Shown: piece after piece, positions 14,292 through 26,200 of the stretch | How the letters are laid out: every line of letters begins with the position of its first letter | How positions within the stretch are numbered: position 1 is the first letter of the stretch | NCBI RefSeq assembly: GCF_017654505.1 | Contig: NC_054549.1 | Coordinates: 24,118,969-24,182,968, forward strand | Source: Polyodon spathula | Lineage: Eukaryota; Chordata; Actinopteri; Acipenseriformes; Polyodontidae | Direction of reading: 5' to 3' | DNA length: 64,000 nucleotides | The notes under the pieces: model-generated | Told to the model about the DNA's origin: nothing | Seen by the model: the letters and a program-made list of their open reading frames with translations, nothing else | Database searches by the model: none | Translations under genes and position numbers: made by a program

Positions 14292-17200
14292 ATATATACG
14301 GTATTCCTTCGAATTTAAGGCATGCTTTTTTAACAATTTCTTGTTTCTAAAAAATAGCCTGCATCTTAAATTTGAATACAGTATACTGACGTGTATATTA
14401 AAATCACCAACAAAAGATGTGACTACCTGAGTACACAAGCAGCAACGTGACTGACTGCCGAGAAAAGACAACAAAGGCATCTGCCCGAATACATACGCAG
14501 CAACTTGACATTGCTGAGAAAAGACAAACCAAGCTTCCTGAGGAATTCCAATAGATTAGAATATATATATATATAGATATAGATATATTATATATATCTA
14601 TATAATATATATATATGTTTAGTTTCTAATTTCTGCATTTCTAACAAACAGTACCAGCTTGGATAGATCGTAAATGCTGATCAGACCCCCATATTTTTCG
14701 ACATGCTAAGTTCAATTCTGTTGTGGTTGCTGGGTTACATGTTTCCTGATGCTGTGGAGTGTTGTGTCATGCTTGCTGTTGCCATGATGTGTGATGCCGT
14801 AAGTTAGTTGTGGTATGTGTATGACAGAGATGCCATCTTAAGTATTATACAGTGTGCAGCATGATAAACAAGCTCCATGGTTAATCTACAACAGTGTTTC
14901 GTTTCAGTTTTGTACGATACAACAGCATAATTGAGGTTGTTTCTTTGTAAATGCATATTTATTTGATGTTTAATTTTTTCATCAAATTAAGGGTGGTAAG
15001 TTTGGGCTGCGTCTTAAATTTGTATACAGTGCTGTGAAAAACTATTTGCCCCTGTCTGATTTTCTGTTTTTATGCATATTTTTGACACTGAATGTTGTCA
15101 GATTTTCAACCAATATCTAATATTAGATAAAAGGGACCCTGAGTGAACAAATAACACAACATTTTGATACTTATTTATTAAAGAAAGTTATGCAACACTG
15201 TAACAAAGTGCCCGCCCCCTTAGTGTATATTATCTGTTACGCCACCTGTTGCAGCAATGGTGCAACCAAATGTTGGTGTATAGATCATTGGTACTTGGAG
15301 ATATTTTAAACGGGTCTGTGTAACAGAACTGTTCAAAAATGTATATTTGTGTATTTTGAGCATAAAGGATTGCACAGCACTTGCCACAACATCGCAATGG
15401 GGTTTAGGTCTGGACTTTAATATGTGAGCACGGGGAATTGCACATTATTCCAGAACGTGCTGGGATTCAAGTGAATAATTAATCATGGTCTTTGAATCCC
15501 AGCACAATAGTATATATAGATGCACGTTGTCACATGTCTTTCTGATGTTGGGTCATCACTGACCGGAGAACAAGGCAAGAGAGGCCTGCAGATCCCTAAT
15601 GTTGTTCTAGGGTTAATGACTTCCTGGACGATTTTACACCTTGCTCTTGGAGAGATTTTGGCAGGATGGCCACTCCTGGGAAGATTTGTTAAGTCCCAAA
15701 CTTTCTCCATTTGGACAATATGGCTCTGACTGTGGTTTGGTGGAGCCCCAGAGCCTTAGAAATGGTTTTTGTAACCCTTTCCAGACTGATAGGCATCATC
15801 AACTTTTTTCTGGAGGTCTTCAGGAATTTATTTTGATTGTGGCATGATGTGCCTGTAGAACCTATGTGCTGACAACTTCACTCTGATGGTAAGGGGCAAA
15901 GTTAGATAGATTTATATTGGGCAGGGCTGGCCCAAATCACGCCTGATTGTTAACCAAAGTATTCAAACAGCTGACCCTAACTATCCCTTTAATTGGGTTG
16001 ATTTAACTAAGGAGGCAATAACTTTTTCACACCTGAAGATTGCATGTTTGATTACATTGCACACCAAACAAATGAAAGAAAAAAAAAAAGGGGGTGTCAT
16101 TTTTTTCTCAGGACCTCTATATACTACTACAACCCACAATAAAATCTGATCAAATGTGAAAAATGTGCAAAAATGCAGAAAATCAGACAGGGGTCAAATA
16201 CTTTTTCACGGCACTGTATGTACTGTTTGTATTAATTGACTTTAAATGTCATCATTCCAATTACAGTTAATGGCGGGTAATAATTGTATTTACAACGGCT
16301 GCGTTCCTAAATTCAGTGCTGAGAAGCAACAACTCTTAAAATTGTTCCTAAACTCACCGTTGAGAGCTAGTGACGCGCAGCGTTGGCTCAACGCTGACTC
16401 AACACTGACTCAAAGCTGACTCAACGAACTCACGACTCTCAGAGCTGGTGAGCTGCTCAACAGAAAGATGGCGACACCCACAACCACGATTATATAAAAA
16501 TTATGAATGCGATTTAAATGTAGATACTAATACCGTTGTCCAATTTTAAAACGGTAATTGTTAATATACACACATGATTTATTTTATTTATGTATTATTG
16601 TATAACAAATAAGACGCACAAATATGACAACATAACTGCAATGCAGCATATTTAATAAAAACTTGCATTTAAGATTTTGTCATATTCTTTTTAGATTCTG
16701 AAGCTGGAGGCCCGATATGTAGAATTGCTAATTTTAAATTTTTCTGTTTAGTTTAGGAATGCAACGAAGCATTCCTAAATACCCGGAAGTGTTGGTATAA
16801 TAAGTGGGTGTGAAGAAATGTAATGTCACTTCCCTAGCACCAGTGTAGTCCAACTACGCCACTTCCGATTTGGAGACGGAAGATCCCTGAAGTACCGAAT
16901 TTTTTAATTCCCCACACAAGTTATTTGATAGGCTATAACTGTGTCTGATTGTCTTTCCCAGAATGCACCAGACAGGAGACAGAATAATATATTAGACACA
17001 AAAATGGATTCATATACAGTTTACTTATTATACACGCCTTCTAAAACTAACAACCAGTGTTAAGGCAAAAGCAGAATGTAAATAGAGCTTCAAAGGACAA
17101 CACCGGATTCTTTATATAATAAAGGGTCCCACAACACTTCGGGTAGGCATTTGTATCTCTTAGACATTTAACCTCCTCTTTGAATGTTCTCTTGCTGTTG

Positions 17201-20200
17201 TAATATTGGAAAAACATTTTGGAATTGGTTTTAGCCCCCTTAGCAGTGTTCATTTTTATTTCTCTCTTGGCCTTTCTAACTTCCTTTTTGACTTGCGTTT
17301 GCAGTTCTGTGTACTCTTCCTGTGTACTTTGTTTTTGGTCCCTTTTTAACGCTCTGTAAAGTGCTTTTTTTTTGCTGAATATTTTTTTTAATTGATCTAT
17401 TAAACCATTTTGGCAATTTAGTTTTACATTTAGATTTGTCTACTTTAGTGATGTAATTGTTTTGTGCCTCTAGTACTACATTTTTGAAGAACAGTCTTCC
17501 TTTTTCTCTGGATGTTTTCTCTATTTTACTCCAATCTACTTCTGTTAGTCTCTGTTTCATACCTTAATAGTTTGCTTTTCTAAAATTGTAAACCTTAGCT
17601 TTAGTCATTACTTTTGTGGGTTTAAAAAACACTTCAAATAAGACCATGTTGTGGTCTGAGTTTGCCAGTGGTTCTCTGACCTCTGTTTTAGTTATTCTGT
17701 CTTCGTTATTTGAAAAGACTAAATCGAGGCATGCCTCCCCTCTATTGGATGCCTTGTTTAGCTGTGCTCACCTTGTTTTGTGCAGTAGATCAGCTGTCTG
17801 TTTTGCTAGGCTTCCCTTGTTGTATGCAGTAGGTCAGCTGTCTGTTTTTGTTCTCTTCAGATCTGGGAGAAGCTGCTGTACGGGGTGTGTTTTTTCCACG
17901 CTCTTGTCCAGGAGAGGAAGAAGTTTGGACCCTTGGGCTGGAACATTCCCTACGGGTTTAACGAGTCTGACCTGCGCATCAGTATCAGGCAGCTGCAGGT
18001 AGGATCTAACTATACGCATGGGTACCAGTCTGCATGCTACCAAAATGCTGCAAGAAACAGATAAGAGAGCAACATAATAGCACAACTGATAAGATAACAA
18101 CCAATTCTACCATGCTCTCCTATCCAATCCTTTTTTTCTTTGCCACCTTAAAAGATTTCTAACTGTTTCAGGTTTAGATATTTTTCCCTTGCCTACATGA
18201 CCTGCTATAACTAGGTGTACCATTCACAGCTCTTCAAGGTTAGCAGACGCACTTCCCTCTTCATGGAACCATTTAAAGATCCTTCACCATTATCAATTGG
18301 GGCGAACTCTACATGGCAGTGATTTCAACATTTTCATTTTCTTGTAGACGAAACGTTTGTCGTTTAATTCATGAAGATTATTTTCTAAAGCTCCTTGTTG
18401 GGCCCTGCACACAGTGCAGAGCATGATATTGTTAATGGTGCTTACAGAACTGACTAAGTACACAGTGCAGAGCATGGTACTGTTAATGGTGCTTACAGAG
18501 CATCTGATATTCACTTTGTTCTTAAATATCATGACAATGATTTTTTTTTTTTTTTGAGCATTCAGTAATGATTATACTGCAGCTCAGTAAATTACATGAT
18601 TTCTCTCTCCTGACTTCCACATCAAAAAGCATGAAGTGGGTTCTGTTACAGTGCTCTTGAGATGGCAGGCTAGATGAAGTGGGTTCTGTGACAGTGCTCT
18701 TGAGATGGCAGGCTATATGAAGTGGGTTCTGTTACAGTGCTCTTGAGATATCAGGCTATATGAAGTGGGTTCTGTTACAGTGCTCCTGAGATGGCAGACT
18801 ATATGAAGTGGGTTCTGTTACAGTGCTCTTGGGAGTGCAGGCTATATGAAGTGGGTTCTGTTACAGTGCTCTTGGGAGTGCAGGCTATATGAAGTGGGTT
18901 CTGTTACAGTGCTCTTGGGAGTGCAGGCTATATGAAGTGGGTTCTGTTACAGTGCTCTGTTACAGTGCTCTTGGGAGTGCAGGCTATATGAAGTGGGTTC
19001 TGTTACAGTGCTCCTGAGATGGCAGGCTTTATGAAGTGGGTTCTGTTACAGTGCTCTTGAGATGGCAGGCTAGATTCAGTTGTTTTGTTTGCTCCTGACC
19101 TGCCTGTCCTGCTGCACTCCAGCTCTTTGTGAAGGACTATGAGCAGGTGCCCTTCGAAGCCATCACGTACCTGACGGGGGAGTGTAACTACGGAGGCCGC
19201 GTGACTGATGACTGGGACAGGAGGCTGCTCATGACCATACTCGCCGACTTCTACAACCCCGAGATCATCGACAACCCCCGCTACACCTTCTCACCCAGCG
19301 GCAACTACTACGCCCCCCCCAAGAGTGTGTATGAAGATTACATTGAATTTATAAAGGTTAGAGGCTTCACTTTATAAAAACTATTTCTGGTTTCTTTGTT
19401 TAATTGAATCTGGTAAGTAGTGAAATCAGGGCTGTGAAGCAGAGGCTTGTTGAGCTCCACCATGTCTCTCTTGATTTAGAAGTGAAGGCTGGGCACTCGC
19501 CTTTACTACAAAAACAAATGCGTTTCGTGTTTAAACATGTACAGAAAACTCTCAATTATCTAGTAATGGAAGGCGGGGGGTGCCCTGGATAACACAAAAA
19601 CACAGATAATGTAAAACCTGTAAAAACATATAGAAAACATATACAGTATACTATATACTATATATTTATAGTTACTTCAAGTCATCCTTGATATTTTCAT
19701 CGATTTCCTCTTGAAGAATCAGAGCTACTCACGTATGAAGTGAACTCTTCCTTCTTCTTTTTGCCATCGGTTCTCCAATTCCATATTCCACTGAAAGCTG
19801 TTTTACAGGACTACACGCATTTCTGTTTACTTGCTGACGTGTTTGCAGTCACAATGGCCTCATATTGGACCCCACGCATGTGTTAAATAATTAATGCTGT
19901 ACAGCACACCTGTATTTCTTCCTTTTCTGCAGCACAGCTAATCCGCAGCCCAGGTAATTGAGAGTTAACTAGCCTGTTTAATAAGCACAACGGCACTGTA
20001 ACTGTTCATTTCGTTTGTTATTTTTTTTTATTTTATTTTTGTACGTCTCTTTATAAAAAAACCCTGGTTGTCATTGAAGAGTGATAAGGACACTGAATGT
20101 TTTCAGTGTCATTCGGCCTGCAGCCACTTTAATGCTCAAAAGCAATGAATGGCCTCTTTTATTTGTGTGTTTTTTGTATATATCTGCGCATTGTTTTCAT

Positions 20201-23200
20201 GGATTCACTTAATACATTGCTGTAGATTTGATATGTTCCATAAAGCCTAAAGAACAATGTTGCTCAGCTCTGTGTTTGATCAGTAACGAGACTGAGAGCT
20301 GCCTCGTCTGTTCTGCAGAAGCTGCCCCTCACCCAGCACCCCGAGGTGTTCGGCATGCATGAGAACGTGGACATCTCCAAGGACCTGCAGCAGACCCGCA
20401 TCCTGTTCGACTCGCTGCTGCTGACCCAGGGGGGCGGCAGGAAGGGGGGCTCCTGCGGAGGGGGCGATAGCACTCTGTTCGAGATTGCCAAGGGCATCCT
20501 CACCAAGGTAGGGGCCAGGTCAGGAGAGACCCTTTCAAGCTTTACAGTCTATTCAAGCATGTGCAAACTACAGGCTGTGCCATGATCAGGTATCAAAGAC
20601 TGTTAATATTGGTTGTTATTAATAGTAAAAGCATAGCGAAGTGTAATATAGTATTGTGAAAAATGGATAGGTAAGCATTGTAAAGCACAGATGGGCATGG
20701 TAAAGGGTATTAAAAAATCATGGTAACCGATGGTAAATGCATAGCATAAGCATAGTATGAACTGAAAATTGATTGTGGTAACCTTTTGTAAGGGTTCCTT
20801 TTATATGTAATTGAACAATAAAAAGGACTTGACAATGTATACATGAACACTTGTGAAAAGTCTTAAAGCAAAAATGAACACATTCAGAAGATTTTGATGT
20901 GTGGCACAGGTACAGGATGTGGGACTTCCTGTTTAATCACATAATTTAATCCTTTATGATACTGCTCTCTCATGCAATGCACCAAACTTTCCAAACATGG
21001 GACCAATATGCAAGGTGACAGCCATAAACAATAAAAACAGCAACCATTGCCTTTTACAGCCAAATCAAGGTGCTTGACATGAAAAAATATGTAATACATT
21101 TCTATAAAAGGGTTTCAGTTCTGTTTAGAAAGCAAGCATGAGCTGATAACAACAACAGCAAGTTTTGGGGCTCACTAAAGCTTGATCGCCCAGGGGTCCA
21201 CGAGCAACTCATCCTGTTAAAGCACTGCTGCTGGGTGCACAGGATGAGTCGTACAGCTTGGATGGCGCCCTTTCAGGTTCAGGCTGTGCAAAGAGGCCGA
21301 ACTTTGCTAGGGACTTCGAAGGGGGCGTCACATTGGCTCTGACGCTCCAGGGGTGGGGGATGGGAAACCGGCAAGGATTGCTTCTCCTCATTGCGCAACA
21401 GCGAACCCTACTGGCCAGAGCACATTCAGAGTGGATAAGAGGCAGGGCTGATTTCTGTTCTCCAGGATCTGTAGCTCACCCACCTCTGCTCTCGATTGCT
21501 CTGCGTAAAAGCGATTCTAGCTTTAGGCTTGTGACATTGGAGGATGCTCACATGCCCTGAGAACATCTGTGCTGTGTGGGGACCTGTAAATTGAGGGAAA
21601 ATTTTTAAATAAAATAATTGGTCACTCTAAATTAAAAAAAAAAAAAAAAAAAAGCTTGATCGCCCTAACTAAAGGTGATGCCCTCATAACGGTGAGCAGT
21701 CATCTTTCAGATAACTTCTGTTGGATAAAAAGATACATGTGTATCTGCTGTTCTTCTGGTGAATTGGTGGAATAGAGCAGAAAAGCAACTTAAGTAAGAA
21801 TGTGTGTTCCACTGGGGTAGGGCTGGCATGCAGAGACTTCATCTTCACAGCCAAGCAGTGCTGTGTAACTGTGTGCTTCATTCCTTTCAGCTTCCTAAAG
21901 ACTTTGACATTGAGGCTGCATTGCAGAAGTTCCCAGTGAGATACGATGAGAGCATGAACACGGTGTTGGTGCAGGAAATGGAGAGATTCAACAAGTAAGA
22001 TGTGTCTTCTAATAAACACTTCAGAAGCAAATAGACTTCCAGAACATAGACCTGTGAAATCCACATTCATTCCGCCTGAAACAGACTCAGAGCAACAAAG
22101 GCAACATCATTGGTATCATTTAATACCTGTGGACCATCCTTTAGCCTAAACACAGACCTACCTGCTCGGGATCCTGTGACTGAGATCTTCTGGGTTTTGT
22201 GGTTTTAATAATTCAGGGCTGGGACACTGCTGGAGATGGGGGTGAGATGCATGAAACAAAGAAAAGAACTGCTGACCACTCGCCACCTGGCAGGGTCTAT
22301 GTATTGTCGATGAGCCTCTGTGCATGTGTCACACTAACATTCATGTGCTGGTGGGTTTGTATGTTACTGCCCTGCTTGCCTTGTTTGGTCGCTCCATCAT
22401 TCATTTTCATTGTTCTCTCATTTCTTCACTCAGTTTGATCCGGACAATACGCAGCAGCCTCCTGAACCTCCAGAAAGCCATCAAAGGTCTCGTAGTCATG
22501 GACTCGGAATTGGAGGCCCTTGCCAGTAGTCTGCTTGTTGGAAAGGTGCCGGAGAAATGGGCAAAGCGCTCCTACCCCAGCCTCAAACCACTGGGGAGCT
22601 ACATCAACGACTTACTGGCCAGGCTCAAATTCTTACAGGTGCCAACTTGTGAAAACAAATCCAAAAATGACCCAAACCTTGCACAACTAATCACAGGTTG
22701 TCCCAACAGGTTAGGCTGCTTGTGCTGGTGTGTATAAGATGATCACTGATCCAATACTCTCTTTACACTGCTGCAGGACTGGTACGATAACGACAAGCCC
22801 AAAGTGTACTGGCTGTCTGGGTTCTTCTTCACCCAGGCCTTCCTGACGGGAGCGATGCAGAACTATGCCAGGAAATACACCATCCCTATCGACCTACTCG
22901 GCTTCAACTTTGAGGTGCTGTGGGGCTGTGTGAGGGCTGTGCAGATCAATGCGCCATAATCAACAACAAATAACAATGCATTGCCACTTTTAGAGCTTCT
23001 AAAGGACACGCTATAAAAGTGAAGCTTTAAAGTTTATTTTGAATGAGCACTCCCTGAGTAGAGTCTAACTCTGCTCTTAATCAGAGTTGCATTAGTGTTG
23101 CATCTGTTTCTTCTGGTGTTGAGTGGATCTTTCTGCTGTATTCATTACTTTTAACACTAAATCAGTGCACTGCCTGAAAAGTTACTTGCTTATTATATTT

Positions 23201-26200
23201 CACTGAAGGAAGTAAAAATAATGCCTTGTGTATTTGTGTTCACAAACAGGTGCTTCCCTTGGACACCTCTAATACTGCTCCTGAAGACGGTGTTTATATC
23301 CACGGACTCTTCTTAGATGGCGCTCGCTGGGACAGGAAAAAGTCAGTAACAATGTTCATTGAATGAAGACCCATGGGTCAGATTCACCTTGTATTCACTC
23401 CACTGCAGTTTACTAAAATAGAGACCCGTCTGTCCCCGTTAGAAGCAGCCCCATGAGAGACCCCCCCCCCCAGCCCTGCAAGCGAGCTTGACACAAAAAA
23501 GTGTGCTGAAGCATAGTGAACTAATGATAAAACACTAGTAAGCAGAGAATTGCAAAGCTGTAATTGAAAGTTAAATGTACAAAGGGTGCATGCTATCCAA
23601 ACAGAATTATACCCTGGGTAAGCGTGCTGTAAGCATGATAAAAGCACAGGAAACAGATAAATTACCGTGTAGCGTTAGAGTGGGAATTTAAATAAACAAC
23701 AACAACAATTCCAATTTCTAAAGAGCTTTTCACTTTTCCCAAAGTGCTTCACACACACAAAAGAACAATTAAACCATTACATTAAAAACAGAATAATACA
23801 GAATTTGATAAAAGATAAATTAAAAAATGTGGTTTTAATTGTTAATGCACCGTACTGTGAGTCAATTCGCTGGTGCATGGATTTATTGTGCAAATTAATT
23901 ATTGAAATGAAACAAACACTGATACCAAAGTAAAAGGCACATTGGCTAAAACAAAACAACCAACGCCAGTGAACACAAACCCCAAAACAAGTATTTTCCT
24001 TCCAGCACGAGTAGCAGTGTTTTCTTTTATCCTTGTTTCTCCCGACTCTCTCCTGTTCTCCACTACGAACACACCAACCTCGAGTGAGCGATCTGTGCCT
24101 CTTTATATATAGCTGTGCTGAGACTCGATTGCTAATCAATCATTCAATTGAGTCCAGACACAGTCTGCACGTGAACTGTTTGTGGATTACCAGTTCCCAA
24201 ACACCAGTATACATTTTAAATCACCCATGCTACATAACCCACACCATATAGATTAAATAAAATACACCCAGGGGCTGGGGGGGGGGGGGGGGGGAGTACC
24301 CCGTCACAAGTTAGAGTTTTAAAAAGTATAAAAAGAAAATGCAGTTTTGACACGTTTTCAATCTTGACTTAAAAACAGTATGAGTACCAGATTCCCTGAT
24401 GACAGAAGGCAGAGCATTTCATAATGTTACTCCCCTGTTATTTTTATTTACCCTGGAATAACCAGCAGCCCCGCATCCTGTGATCTGAGAGTGTGGGTAG
24501 TATATAGGGTCAATAATAACCAGCAGCCCCTCATGTTGTGACCTGAGAGTGTGGGTAGGAGTATACAGGATCAGTAAATAAAGGGTTGATGTCTAGATCT
24601 GGTGTCTATCAAACTTTTAATTAGTTGCCAGTGGCTGCTTTGCCAAGTTTAGTTTTATAGAATAGAGCCCTTTTCCACAATCAATCAATCTATTCTATTT
24701 TCTTCTACGACTGGGTGTGCAGGTACAGTAACTAACTCTTGTTTTAAATGTGGAGCCCTTCTAGTCACTTCATCTCTGATTGGATGTGCTTGTGGTGCTC
24801 TCTTTACAGCGGGGTCCTGTCAGAACAGTATCCCAAAGTGCTGTTTGATCCTATTCCTATCATGTGGATAAAACCAAGTAAGTGACACACTTTCCATTTC
24901 ATTATTTAACAGTACAAAGACTCAGGCATTTTTGGAGACTGCTAGACCAGTTGCATAGTAAACTATCTGATCTGCCTGTGTATTTGTACAAAGAAGCATT
25001 TTGTGTTTAGTTTGTGAAAGCTGCATGTTTGCAAATCTAAATGCTGAACAGTATATTGTGGAACTATACTAACAGAATGTACACTGGGAGACACAACACA
25101 ATGCTTCTCTGAGTTTCTTTAGCTGTTTATAAAGGGTTACGATGTAGTTACTCCAGGCAGGGGCAGGGCGACACTGTGAAAGGGTTTGAGAGGGTCGCTG
25201 TCTGTGATTAGAAGTGCTGCAGAACAGACACAAGAAACTGATCTGTCAGTTCAAGCCTGACACAAGTATAAGGCTGCCACGTTTACACGTCTTTGTAAAT
25301 GTGTAAACTGCCTGTAGTAAATTAAACAGCATCGTTTAAATGATGGACGGGGCCTTTAAGACAAAAATTCTGGAATATTAATATAAATAAAAAATACCTT
25401 TCACATTTCACATGTTTCACATTTATTGTAGTACTAAGCAGTATGTAATACATGATACTGTTAACAAAAAAATAAGTTATTTCCACACGTGTTGCAATAC
25501 AGAGCATTGGAAAAGCTCATGGCTAATTAAGAGAAAGCAGTGTCTCCAGCACACCGCAGCTGCCAGTTCAGTTTCACTTTATCAAATATTCTGAGATCTA
25601 CAGGTAACCTCCACAAGCAAACTAAGAATACAAAAAAATAAAACTGCTTTACTAAAAATGTGCTTACTCAAATATTATAAGCAAAAATTTACACACTTAA
25701 ATGATCAATGATTGTATTGGAGGTTGGTTATACTGTATATTGGCATTTGAAACAACTTTTAATTGTTTTAAACTTCGCCTCCCTTTTGCAAATAGAGAGG
25801 AAAAAATTATAATTTTGAAGTGCTGACATTAACTGCATCATGATTAGTGTTCCGCGTTTCTGGTTTATTCCAAATTTTACCAAAAAATTACAGGATTTTT
25901 TAACTGGACGTCTGTTTTTACTGATTTATACCCGAGTTGTGTCTATTATTCAGTATTTTCCCAGTACTATTTTTTTTAGGAAATACACAATATTTTGATT
26001 AAAATGCTGTTTTATTTTGGCTCTGACATTTTAATAAGCAGCATAATATTTTTAGTGGATGAGGAATGGGGAGCAAACATAAATCAGTTTATGAATATTC
26101 AAAAGAAAATGAATGTATACAAAAAGCAAAAATAGCAGAAGTGGGTCAGATGAGGCAGAGGACGCATAGCGCTGCATTGAGGTACATGTTCTCACTGTAA

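Noticed and set aside
18609..19076. Regularly spaced repeats that might suggest a CRISPR array
   Set aside because: Units are contiguous 43-bp tandem copies without unique spacers, in a vertebrate intron.
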